A stretch of DNA of 64,000 bases from Bugulina stolonifera (Eukaryota; Bryozoa; Gymnolaemata; Cheilostomatida; Bugulidae), in contig OW285196.1 of the NCBI GenBank assembly GCA_935421135.1, positions 620,001 to 684,000 of the forward strand. The letters run 5' to 3'. Positions 47,362 through 59,900 of this stretch are shown here, piece by piece. The notes below the pieces were generated by a model. The model searched no databases. It worked only from the letters and a program-made list of their open reading frames with translations, and was not told the origin of the DNA. Every line of letters begins with the position of its first letter. Position 1 is the first letter of the stretch. The translations under genes were made by a program, and so were the position numbers.

Positions 47362-48125
47362 CAGGGCCGTAGCGCCCTAAGAAATGTTGGTGGGCCAAAA
47401 TACTAAGTCGAGGGTCCAGGGGGCCGCCTAGGCCCCCTGGCGGGGTTCGGGGCAGCGCCCCGGCCGCCGACGCCCTGAGAGTGTTTTTCAGAAAAATAGA
47501 GCAAATTTGAAGCAGTTCAGGTTTATGAAATATACCTGTGTAGTAATATTAAATATAATCCAGCCTCATACATATATATGCATGTACATTGTATACATTG
47601 TATCTGTTCACAATTATGACTGAACATAAATCATTCAACTCTAACGACATTTACAAATACTTTACTCCTTTACAATGATGAAAAACATGCAATGAAATGA
47701 AGTAGAGCTAACGAATCTACCAAAAGCAGCTGAAAGCATGTGTTTCTTTCCTACCATGCAGTGGTCAAAGTTGGGGGGTCGTGGGGGGACGCAGTCTTCC
47801 ACCATGAATTTCAAGGAGTCCCTCAGACTGATAGACCCCCTACAGATTGCTGTTATAAAAAATCAAATGTGGTCACATTTATTTTCCTTGTTTCATAGCA
47901 ACGAAATTTCCTCTTAAAATCTTAAGATCTTAGAAAATATTTTAACCTGAGGTTCTTGGATTTTGCACCATATCCTTGCATATTTTGTAAACCCCGCAAA
48001 TAGGAAAGTGGAAGAAACTTTAAACACTGATCTGACCATGGTATTAAATTGACTACATTTTGACTTTGCAATGCCAAAAGTAGAGACGGCCAGGCCGCAC
48101 GGCCGTATAGGGCACTACGGCCCTG
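47362..48125. mobile_element. hAT-like MITE with 8-bp target duplication, 0.76 kb
   Basis: The terminal inverted repeats are CAGGGCCGTAGCGCCCTA (left) and, on minus, CAGGGCCGTAGTGCCCTA (right), 17 of 18 matching. The 8-bp direct repeats CCCAAGCT at 47354-47361 and 48126-48133 flank it exactly. A GC-rich palindromic block (ggccgcctaggccccctgg) lies near the left end. No transposase is present. Confidence 0.9.
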
Positions 48126-48133
48126 CCCAAGCT

Positions 48134-49217
48134 CCTGCAAGCCCTCCTGGTTTGGGACTTGGTCAATAATAGTTTTCATTTGCTATTTTGATTGTTATTC
48201 AGTGGTGGCTATAGGCACCCACCCATCCTAGGCGTGTGTTTAATCAAGCATGCAATACTAGCTGTGCTCTGCAAATATTAATTGAACTGCAGTATCAATA
48301 CTACGCATGTCCAGGGTTCAATTAATTTTCTATTTACTTGCTCAGGCAGTCAGTCATTGTATTATAGTGCTGTAATTATAGTCATGTTATCTGTGTAGAC
48401 TGTACCCATACATACATGTTTCACACATATCTTGTATTAACTTACTCTTACAAGTGAAATCCATGATTTCTTGAAAATAGGCTGGTGTTGAAATTTTTCC
48501 TATATCCACCCCTGAATTGATTATTGTGGACACATAGGCTGACTACCAAACTAGCAGCTTGTACATTTAATGTTTATATAATTTGCTTTGGAGCTATCTT
48601 GTTTTTTAATGCTATGAAAGCTTAGTCTCTCCAACTATATAAATGAAGAACTTTTGTTTGTTTGGCAACAGATAGTAAATGGATGGAATATACATGTAGT
48701 ATCTCATGGTTATACGCAGTATCAGATAGTAATTAATGTTCCTTCATGGTCTTTAATAAATCGCTTCAAAACACAACAGTGACAAGATTGGTTACAAACA
48801 GTCAGTATAATGATGGTAGCTAATTTACATGTGTTACTGATTATGTCAAAAGATGATTAGTGCTGTGATGACAGTGAAGCTTGGCACCCATACCCCCCCC
48901 CACAGTTCCAACTCTTAAAATGTGTTTTTTGCTGTTGGAAGCTAGGGTCTTGCAAATTTCACCTGTGCACTTGGAAGTTGGAGCTCCCTATATTTTTTCA
49001 CTCCAGGTTGACAGGTTGACTTGTGCAGCACTACAGTAGCAGTCAGCTATTTATGCAAAGCGCATGGTTATATAATAACATGCCCCCTATACTGTTATAC
49101 TTTTATACTTATTTTATGTGCAATTTTACGTACTATTTTTGTATATGACCGTCCTTTTTTTATTATTGCACAATACGAGTGACAGTGTACTTTTTACCAG
49201 AGGCCACCGGAAATGAA
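48134..49217. other. Gene-free stretch with partial MITE copy
   Basis: 48805-49020 repeats the right half of the MITE at 41395-41873 (ggtagctaatttacatgt, gtgaagcttggcaccc, ctccaggttgacaggt). The rest is AT-rich with no recognised feature. Confidence 0.6.
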
Positions 49218-49301
49218 ATAGTGTGGTGAAACAGCCTGCCTGGACATAGACTGAGTTCTAATGCTTTATATACATTAACATTGTTTACAGTGACACCAGT
49301 G

Positions 49302-49621
49302 TTCGAAGTGTGGTTATAAGAGAGTATACGGTGTGTACCCACCTCAATTTTAGTGGTTATACGGCTAGCAGGTGTGTACCCTCATTTTAATAGCTAGTTT
49401 TCCCTATACAGTTGCTGTGGACCTGATAGCGTAGTGGTAGAGTGTTTGACACTCATCCATGAGGTCTTGAGTTCAATTCCCACCAGAGTCCTACTTTGTT
49501 TCATTTTAGTAAGTCACTAATTTCTTAGCTACCATAAGATTAAGTGGAAAGCTATACAATACTAATCTGTAACATTGCATGTACCGTTTACCCACCTCAA
49601 TCTTTCCACTTCGAACACTGA
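49302..49621. mobile_element. hAT-like MITE inside solo LTR A
   Basis: The terminal inverted repeats CAGTGTTCGAAGTG and CACTTCGAACACTG are perfect. The direct repeats AGTGACAC (49294-49301) and AGTGACAT (49622-49629) match in seven of eight bases. LTR B lacks the insert at the same place. It contains a tRNA-like stretch at 49432-49490. Confidence 0.9.
49432..49490 (+). other. tRNA-like Pol III box A and box B inside MITE
   Basis: Box A-like TAGCGTAGTGGTAGAGTG and box B-like GAGTTCAATTCCC have tRNA-like spacing. The T stem and acceptor stem do not pair, so this is not a functional tRNA. It could be a captured SINE head. Confidence 0.5.
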
Positions 49622-50511
49622 GTGACATTGACACCTATCCATATCATTCACTGATTATTGTCTTACCTTGTACAATTATTATACATGCATGCTTATACTA
49701 TATCATAATCAACTGCTTATTGGGTGCTCTATTATTTGTAATCTACCAATCAGATTATTGCACTTACAACTTGGTTTTTCCCACATATTGTTAGCAATTA
49801 TCTTCCCTTGTCTGATTGTGTTAAACAGAGTCTTTTACTTTTTGAGGCCGATATCTTGGAATAGGCTCATACTTATATACTTTGCATTTCAGACTATTGT
49901 AAGCATTTTTTGTGCCAAGGCCGACCCTTTTTGTGGCCAACGTCGAGGGCGGAACCATCCCTTTTTTGCATCAGTTCCGGACCCGATACCATATCGACCT
50001 CTTTTTGCCAGAAGTAGATTTAGTATAAGGCAGCACATTTTCTGTATGAAATCAGTTGTTGATTGCGCTCTAATAAAGCAACATCTCCTAACTCAAACCT
50101 ATAGAGGCTTACTCTTGTAGGTAGGTAACTCCACCGGCGGATCCATAGATCCATACGGCTCAAGTTCATTCCCATCCTCGTTTAAGCATATCTCTACACC
50201 ACTTCTACGACTTAGGTCGATCCCAGGTTCTACATGAATCTAGCGTCGGGCTTAAGATCCTAGAATACCAGATCTTTCATTGCACTCCTCTGGAGTTTAA
50301 AGTCTACAAGACCTACGCCGGTCCTGAGCTCTTCAATGAGTCTCGGCATCGGCCTACGTCAGATACATAATAACAAGAGCACCTAATAACTGTTCACTTT
50401 TTTATGTAATGTGTGGAAGGTCACTTGGTCGTCCTCTACCAACTTCCAAGCCCTTCCCATGCTCATGCGTCGGCACCTGCATGTAAACCTACACTGAAAA
50501 CATTACAATAG

Positions 50512-52322
50512 TATAAAAGTATATAAGTATGAGCCTATTCCAAGATATCGGCCTAAAAAAAGTACATGTAAAAGACTCTATTTAATATAATCAGACAAGA
50601 GAAGGTGATTGCTAACAATATGTGGGAAAAACCAAGTTGTGATTCCAATAGTCTGATTGCTGGATAACAATGGAGCGCACGATAGTAGTTGATTATGTAT
50701 ATGTATATAGTATAAGCATGCATGTACATCATATAACAAAAGACGATACGGTCTACGGTTAACGGTATGCCATCCTCCAATCAAATTCGGGGTCGAAAAT
50801 TGGGACGATTCATATATGTTGCAATGCTGCCGGTCAAGATCTGGGCTCCGGGTGGCACTAGGACCTTGGGGCATGGTCCACCGACATCGCTGCCGGGGTG
50901 GGTCTCTAGCCTTAGGCCCTTGGACCCGACCTAGGGTGGGGTGGGTGCTCGACCTACCCCACCCGCCAAATAAGTGTTGGAACTCGGACTATGTTGGCAG
51001 CGGAGATCCTCTTGAACTCTTGATTTATATATGAATAATATGATACAATGCTGCCGGTGAGGATCTCGGCCACGGGTGGTGCTAGGACCTTGGGACCGGG
51101 TCCCCAGGCATCGCTGCCGGGGGGCGTAGCCTTAAAGCATTAAGGATACTACTTCACATGTGTATATTCACAATTTAGAGGTATTGAGCTGCAATTTGAG
51201 CTATTGGTTGTCTTTGTGGGCATAGTATATTCAGATATATAGCCCCCAGAAATCTACCCTGTAGAAAAACGCTCGTACAAACTTAGCTAGATGAGAAACC
51301 AATGTGGTGACCTTTGACCTGTGATGTTGATGCCAGGCCGCCGCACCACTGTAGTAGTAATTATATAGTAACCTTCACTAATAAATATATTTTAATCTAT
51401 GGTAAAATATCCAATAATATTTCAGCAATTTATAGCCTGGGGTACGTTCTAGTCACTGCCAAATTATTTATGGGAAGCTACCCACAGGTTCCAAGCAAAT
51501 AGTAAAAATGATTGTGACACAGTCAATGTTGTTGAACAGTGTGCAGCGATGTTTTCATTGGCGTGCATTGCATGGAAAACATCCATGCATGTGTTCCTAA
51601 TTACAAAACCAGTTGTGGTTCTTAGATATGCTGACACTTTTATTGTAACTGACTTATTCACTTTTGGTACAAATGCTATTATTAGTGATTAATCACTTTA
51701 TCATAAATGTAATGTAAACAGATAGCTATAGCGATTCAGTTAATGTTTGGCTTTATTTCCGCATGGCACCTACGTCATAGCCTACATCTGCAAGCGTTTT
51801 TGGAGATAGTCCAGTTTGACAACTCATATTTCTTGAACCCCTGGGTCTAGGAAGTCAAACAAATACTCAAATGGAAGCTCAATACCCTGTAGATTCTGAA
51901 TATCAACATCAAAACGTGATTTCCTTAATGCTTCAAGCCCTCAAACCTGACCAAGGGCGGGGTGGGTACTCGACCCATCCAACACATTGGTGTTGGAACT
52001 CGGGCTATCTCCTTGGAGTTGTCTTCTTCATGCAAGGGAGCACAACTCCTTATGGAATCATTGTGATACGCCTGCACCACCAGAGGTCATGTACATGCAT
52101 GACTACAGTACATGAACACAAGCCATCATTACGGCGAGAGCAACTAATGCAGTAAGGCTTGCGTCGCAGACCAAGCACGAGGTGCTTGTGTATATAATAA
52201 TTGTATAAGACAATATGCATGAATGGATATGAATAAGTGTGTGTATGCATAATCATGTAATAATGTCACTGTACATAAAGCGTAAGAACTCAGTTTATGT
52301 CTAGGCAGGCTGTTTCACCACA
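50512..52322 (-). mobile_element. LTR copy C, minus orientation, interrupted
   Basis: 52185-52322 matches, on minus, the start of the LTR A/B family (TGTGGTGAAACAGCCTGCCT) up to its acaattattata region. 50524-50740 matches the next part (tatcggcc, gggaaaaaccaagttg). About 1.44 kb of unrelated sequence (about 50741-52184) splits the copy. LTR A, with its ATAG duplication, sits where copy C stops, so A probably inserted into C. Confidence 0.65.
50741..52184. other. 1.4 kb segment splitting LTR copy C
   Basis: It has two copies of a GC-rich block (gctgccggt, gatct, gggtggcactaggaccttgg) near 50824 and 51048. Two further related pieces (gggtgggt, ctcgacc, tgttggaactcgg) are near 50938 and 51959, the first followed by tgttggcagcggagatcc, which resembles a primer-binding site. 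It may be retrotransposon interior. No protein domain was recognised. Confidence 0.4.
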
Positions 52323-52775
52323 ATAGCTACTTATTATATATTATGTTTCACATCATTATAAGCACTTTTCATAATGGCCGTCGGGCCTCGGTCTTTTGCC
52401 GCCATATTGTTATGCAATTTCTGGGGCATTCCTTATACCAGAACTGTCACCGGAAGCACTAGTATAAAAGCGTTGGCGTTTTCTCATTGCAATCAGTTGA
52501 TGCTTAGACTCCAATGAAGTCGCATCAACTCAGCAGCTATACATAGTCTTTTATCTTAGGAAAGACCAGATAGCTCGAACAGTCTACTAGGCTAGAATAT
52601 ACTCTTTCAGAGATCTTTTTGAGCATTGCCTTGGGCCTATGACCCTTACACTGGTAATAATCACAAGTACTGTTCAATCTATATATAATGAGGAAGAATA
52701 GTCTAGTTCTAGGCCCTAGGCTCTTCCCACACTCGTATCATTGGTACCAGTGTGATACTCAGCTAAAACATTACA
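52323..52775 (+). mobile_element. LTR-like sequence D
   Basis: It has aacattaca at its right end (52775) like LTRs A and B, and shares attataagcac-type text, a TATA box (agtataaaagcg, near 52462) and the closing agctaaaacattaca. Its left border is unclear, since it runs straight on from copy C at 52322. Confidence 0.5.
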
Positions 52776-53999
52776 ACATTATGCATAAGTATACATGTAC
52801 ATGCAGTATGTATAGTACCACCATCAGGATAGAGCCATCCCTGTTCTCACTGTGACAACATATATTCCAATCTCGCATTGGGCTCACCAGCCACACTGTA
52901 ACACACCAAGAACACACCCTCGCTAGCAAGCAGTAATCATACTTGAGTTTCAAGGAATTGCAGGTCACCATGTAAAGTACATTCTGTCAATATGTTTATA
53001 TATTAACATATGTGCAAAACGTGTTTTATATTCACATGCACAGTTTTATTACCAATACAACATAAATACATAACATTCCCAGTCCCATAAATTTGTTTCA
53101 GAAATAAAAGATAAAATCAGCTCAAACTAAAATCAACAAAAATATATATTTTCCTAAACCGGTACAAGTAGGTGCCCATCACAGGCAATGTGTACATTAA
53201 CCTTCTTCACCCTCTCAACCTACTACTACTACTAATACTACTACTACTACCATCCAGTTATTATAGTGATGGTGGTTGGGTATACTGTATGTGCAGTGCT
53301 ACTATGTGCAGGTTTTAGTATTAGTAGTAGTACTACTACTACTAATACTACTACTAGTACTACTACTAATACTAAAACTTGCACACAGTAGCACTGCACA
53401 TACAGTATACCCAACCACCATCACTATAATAACTGGATGGTACATGCACATGTAGATAATATTATTCAAACAGCTACTGTAAACATAGGAAATAATAGTG
53501 TAACCAGCAATGAGAAGTCCACTCAATCAGTAGAATACTAATTTAGTGAACATGTATGCATAGATATAGATTCCCTGTTACTGTAAATACGGATCCAACA
53601 CTCTTCTTCCTAGTCTATCTACTTACTCATAACAACACATCATCAGCTAGATTTAGTAAAAGTTGTCTTCCCTTCAGCGAGGTACGTCGCTAATTACTAT
53701 CAAAACAATGTCTTTGGTTATATTTAGACCATTTAATATAGAACTCACACAGAGTTAAAGAAAAGACAACTCCAATTTCTGACATATTTTAGTCTAAGCG
53801 GAGAGTATATTCCCTGCAAGGCATAGAGAGAGAGAGAGAGAGTTGCCTAATTGCAGAATAACTACCCTACATGGTGCTGGTGCAGCTAAGGAATGACTAT
53901 GTAAACAAGAGGGTCCCTACAGTTGATTACTGCTAGGAAGTCTATTAGATAGTAACAGCTTCTTTGGTAAAAATAGATAAACTATAAACAGTCGACCAA
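52776..53999. other. Intergenic stretch 3' of GCLM with long hairpin
   Basis: No exon was recognised. The main feature is the inverted repeat at 53250-53440. A (ga)n run lies near 53828. Confidence 0.5.
53250..53440. repeat. Long hairpin with 82-bp arms
   Basis: Arms 53250-53331 and 53359-53440 are reverse complements with only two mismatches. The 27-bp loop is (tac)n-type sequence. Neighbouring sequence at 53220-53249 is also (tac)n, so the hairpin sits in or beside a trinucleotide tract. Confidence 0.9.
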
Positions 54000-56900
54000 T
54001 CAGAAGGCCCGCTTTCCCCTAACATCACGAAGTGCTCTCATAAGATACCCTTTAGACTTGATAACAGCCCTCGACTTGACCAGGTTTGTGTACCTAAAAT
54101 AGATAAAAGGGTAAACTGACAAGAATGATAATTCAAACTAATGGCACCGTACTGATACAATAACATCTGCTATGTAACATGGCGGCATTCTCCTATCTCT
54201 CAGGCTATTGAAACCCTATCCACACCGACAATTCACTTACCTCACTACATACTACATGTACCCTCACCTACCTCACTACATACTACATGTACCCTCACCT
54301 ACCTCACTACATACTACATGTACCCTCACCTACCTCACTACATACTACATGTACCCTCACCTACCTCACTACATACTACATGTACCCTCACCTACCTCAC
54401 TACATACTACATGTACCCTCACCTACCTCACTACATACTGCAGGTCCCACCCCTCAGCGTCACGTTCAGTGAGATTCTCTGCCAACAGTTGAGTCAAGTT
54501 CTCTCTTGTCAGTATTTCTGAGGGATAGAAACAACAAGTATAGTATGTAAGACTACAAGCCTGGCGGGATAGACCAGCAGTCTAGCATAAAGTAACCCGT
54601 CTTAACATAGCAGTAATGCTCAACCATGCACCTGCCTGATGTCTACATATGAATACATACAGTACATATGGATACATATACTACATATGGATACATATAC
54701 TACATATGGATACATATACTACATACGGATACATACACTACATACGGATACATATACTACATACGGACACATACACTACATACGGATACATATACTACAT
54801 ACGGATACATACAGTACATATGGATACATATACTACATACGGATACATATACTACATACGGATACATACACTACATATGGATACATACAGTACATATGGA
54901 TACATATACTACAAACGGATACATATACTACATACGGATACATACAGTACATATGGATACATATACTACATACGGATACATATACTACATACGGATACAT
55001 ACACTACATATGGATACATACAGTACATATGGATACATATACTACATACGGATACATATACTACATACGGATACATACACTACATATGGATACATACAGT
55101 ACATACGGATACATATACTACATACGGGTACATATACTACATACGGATATATATACTACATACGGATACATATACTACATACGGATACATATACTACATA
55201 CGGATACATACACTACATACGGATACATATACTACATACGGATACATATACTACATACGGACACATACACTACATACGGATACATATACTACATACGGAT
55301 ACATACAGTACATATGGATACATATACTACATACGGATACATATACTACATACGGATACATACACTACATATGGATACATACAGTACATATGGATACATA
55401 TACTACAAACGGATACATATACTACATACGGATACATACAGTACATATGGATACATATACTACATACGGATACATATACTACATACGGATACATACACTA
55501 CATATGGATACATACAGTACATACGGATACATATACTACATACGGGTACATATACTACATACGGATATATATACTACATACGGATACATATACTACATAC
55601 GGATACATATACTACATACGGATACATACACTACATACGGATACACACAATATAACATACCGTGTAGTAAGTAGCATACACTTACCCTGCGGGTCATTGT
55701 GAGTGAGTAGTTGTATTCCATTCTCTTGGGCATACTCTACCAACTCCGGTGGCATCACACAACAAGACGTTAGGTTCACCTGATTGGTCGATGGCTTAAT
55801 CTGGGAACAGAAGGCGCAAGCATGTAGCTTACAGTACATGAACACGTAGCACATATTGCACAAGCATGTAGCTTACAGTACATGAACACGTAGCACATAT
55901 TGCACAAGCATGTAGCTTACAGTACATGAACACGTAGCACATATTGCACAAGCATGTAGCTTACAGTACATGAACACGTAGTACATATTGCACAAGCATG
56001 TAGCTTACAGTACATGAACACGTAGCACATATTGCACAAGCATGTAGCTTACAGTACATGAACACATAGCATGTAGAACATCAACAAATAGCACTAACTG
56101 CTATTTATTATTGTTACACATTATAGAAGCTACTCAAGTCAGAAATTTGACAGTGTAATAAAATATAGATAAATGCACGTGGATATCTACTATTGATAAA
56201 TTAATGATAAACTTTAGGTTAGGTATAGGCTTAAAGGTTAGGCTACATGATAGGCCACTTGTTCATTTTCAGCTGTCATTCTCATTCATCATTCGTTGTA
56301 TGGGGATAGTTGTGTGGGGATAGGTGCGTGGGGATGGGTGTGTGGGGATAGGTGCGTGGGGATAGTTGTGTGGAGATAGGTGTGGGGATAGTTGCGGTGA
56401 TAGGTGAAGGTTACTGGAGAAGGGGGCTTGTTGCAGTGGGAAAAGGCATGGTATTGTGAGTAGGAATCTTTCAGAGGCAGACCATAGGCATAGTGGTGCA
56501 ATAATAAAGTGGCGACGACGAACCAATTGAACGCCAATTAGCCATTATAGTGCTTGGCCACGCCCTTTACTATAGACAGATTATGTAATTATGTGAATTT
56601 TGTCAACCCTATCTCCTCCATACTAACTGCCCTGAATACATTAAATGATAGCTACGACTCTTCAGTAGTGTAATTTAATATTTGGCAGTTCCAACTAACA
56701 ATTAGAATGCCAATATAGCACACAGTAAGACAACTAGTGGTTACATTATAATACAAGTATTAATATATGTGCAGATGTTGATTCATTTGCAGAGAGATGC
56801 ACTGATGTAGAAATATGTTATACTTGATTACAAATATTTTTGGACAAGCAGCAGCAGAATTAACTGACAAGAATCAAAATAGAATATAATATAGTAATAG

Positions 56901-59900
56901 CAATAAAATGCATGCATTACATGCACATAATATACAAATTTGGTGATAACAATAATATACAGTAATATTATGGTAGAAGCTCATGAAAAATTATCTATAA
57001 AATGTACATACCAGGTTACATAATACTGCTACATTACGCACAATTTTAATGGTAAGTTACGGTGTGACAAGTTGGCAAGATTCAATCAGTGTTACAAGGT
57101 CCTGAGCTATAGCAATGTTCTCAGCGTGGCAATGTGAAAATGTGACACATGAAGACTATGCTGAATGCTATTCCTAACATCACTAACAACATTCATAAGA
57201 ATCAAACGAGGATCTCCCATATGAAAGTCTACAGCTCTAACCACTAGGCAATGTCTGTCCTCATTCTAAAACCTAAATAAAATAATGAAACAATATACTA
57301 AATAATTATCGCAACCATGCCAATATTTATATTCTGATATGAGAATGGGATCAATACAGAAACTCAGTTTAGAAGTAGATGAGATACAAAGTGATAAGGT
57401 AATAGTGAAACATTCGAAAGAAAGTGAATATAATGTTTATCGAGTACATTCACATTATAGCAATACTTTGTACAATCCTTACATGGTTCAACTCTTGTTT
57501 GCATGCCATTAGTTATTTGTGGGGTGTAGAACTGAGAGAACTGTCAGCTTAAATGAGTGCGAATCTAAAACATTGAGAAGCACAGGCCTACATTATGTCA
57601 TGTTGTGCGCTTGCGCTGATAAACTTGAAGACTGTTAATGAGCTAGGCTAACTCAGTAACTGTTTAATGCTCTATATATCAAAGGTTCAGCCTGAGCATA
57701 TTGTGGTGAAACAGCCTCTGTGGTAATGGCCTCCCTGGGCTAGCCACACTGACATTGACATTGCATACATACATGTATTGACACTTATCCATATTATCCA
57801 TTCATGCATTATTGTCTTACCTTGTACAATTATTATACATGCATGATTATATTCTATTCTAATAAACTACTTATCTTGTGCTCTATTAATTGTTATCCGC
57901 CAATCAGATTATAGCAATTAAACTTGGTTTTTCCCACATATTATAAGCAATTATCTTCTCTTATCTGATTGTACTAGACCGAGTCTTTTACCATATACTT
58001 TTCAAGGCCGATATCTTGGAATAGGCTCATATTTATATACTTTCCATTTCGGATCATTGTAAGCACCTTTTGTGCCAAGGCCGACCCTTTTTGTGGCCGA
58101 CGTCGGGCGGAACCATCCATGTTGTTGCATCAGTTCCGGACCCGATACCTTACCGGCCTTTTTTTACCGGAAGTATATTTAGTATATAAGGTAGCACATC
58201 TTCTGTATGAAATCAGTTGTTGATTGCGCTTGAATAAAGCAACATCTCCTAACTCAAACCTAGAGGCTTACTCTTGTAGGCGGGTAACTCCACCAACGAA
58301 TCCATAGATCCATACGGCTCGAGTTCATCCCCATCCTCTTTAAGCATATCTTTACACCACTTCTACGGCTAAGGTCGATCCCGGATTCTATATCAATCTA
58401 GCGTTCCTAGAATATTAGATCTTTCACTGCACTCCTCTGGAGTATAGTCTACAGACCTACGTGGTCCCTGGACTCTTTAATGAGTCTCGGCATCGGCCTA
58501 CGTCCAGATACAAGAGCACCTAATAACTGTTCACTCTTTTATGTAATGTGGGGAAGGTCACTTGGTAGTCCTCTACCAACTTCCAAGCCTTTCCCATGCT
58601 TGTGCCCTCGGCACCCGCATGTAAATAAACACAAAACATTACAATATGATAGTATCTACAATGTACAAACACAAACTTTATACTGTGAATAACATGAATA
58701 AAACATTGTGAGTACTTGTATTCATTCCTCATGCAACCAGCATACAATCAATACATCATGTACATGTACATACGTACATCGGGTATTAGGAGTTTGTCTA
58801 TGAAGCTATTGAGCTGCACGATGTATCTGGTGCAATTTTACTACATACATCTACATGATGTAGTGTTGTCTATACTAGCACTTAGGCCTCACAACTCAAT
58901 ACTTTGTAAAAGTAGGTGTAAACTACATTGTAGCTAAAATTAATAACAACATAATCAAAAATTATAATAACAATATACTTTGTAATATTTATCTTACATT
59001 AACTACCTGATATTGAATATTACATAATATAAAAATATACCTTAGAAGCAGATACTTGTTTTGAGTTTTAACTTGAGCGAATTTCCATAGCTATCATATT
59101 CTGCTTTCAAACTAATTTAAACAATGTCTGGTTTAAAGAGACCATACATGCAGCTATTTAGCTATATTATGATACATAGTTGAATATTTTACAAAGCAGC
59201 AAGTATTTACTGTAACATAATTGGTAAGTAACCTAGACTAGGAGCTTAATCAGAGGATTTTTTAACAAGTTATAGTAATTACTTTACCTCACAGGTGGGC
59301 TTACTGCACTATATAGGAGTCAGTTGTAGTTTTGTACTGTGTGTAAGTGGAGTTTTAATCTGAGTAAACAGAGCTTAGCTAAGCTTGTTTTTAATGCTTA
59401 AGCATGAATTTTGGGACTTAAAAACAAATTTTGAGGTAGGCCAAACTCACTAAATATTTCTATAGCTAAATGCTCCAGGATTAGCAAAATTTAGCAAAAC
59501 TTTCTTCTACTAAAAATTTCTGCTTTTAGGGCATGCCTCAATGCCAATAATTGAGCAAATAAAAGATACATACTTATGCTTATACATTTACATTTAATGT
59601 ATATCAAATCATAACTACAAAATAAAACAATACTCTATTAAAAACAAAAACTATTTATTTTAATTTTTATCAATCTTTAAATAAATAATTTAGCTATAAC
59701 CAATTTAGTAAATTCATATAATATAAATACATAATTATATCATTACAGCAATAACTTAGTTACAATTAATATATAGATGTATTTAATTATCATCAGATCA
59801 TAATGACAAAAATATTCTGTTGCAGGTCATCTTTATTATAAGTATATAATATTAGGTTATTATCTATAATATAATATATATATACCTGCTATCTTAAACT

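Larger units (their letters stand above)
49222..50507 (+). mobile_element. Solo LTR A (second LTR family) with nested MITE
   Basis: It runs TGTGGTGAAACAGCCT...AAAACATTACA and is flanked by the 4-bp repeat ATAG (49218-49221 and 50508-50511). It matches LTR B at 57702-58643 over its length once the MITE at 49302-49621 is removed. There is no internal region. Confidence 0.85.
56076..57701. other. GCLM intron sequence
   Basis: It has G-rich imperfect repeats (tgtggggataggtgcg) at 56296-56400 and a decayed tRNA-derived SINE on minus at 57185-57285 (box A TTGCCTAGTGGTTAGAGC). Otherwise it is AT-rich with nothing recognised. Confidence 0.5.

Noticed and set aside
47111..47406. Opposed open frames of 95 and 73 codons
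   Set aside because: No motif, no splice signals and a location beside a MITE; probably chance.
49432..49490. Possible true tRNA gene
   Set aside because: Boxes A and B are present, but the T stem and acceptor stem do not pair. It lies inside a MITE.
54639..55702. Three overlapping open frames of about 340 codons (YIYYIRIHILHTDTYTT-type)
   Set aside because: They are the three phases of one 19-bp tandem repeat. The period is not a multiple of three and no phase contains a stop, so open frames are automatic.
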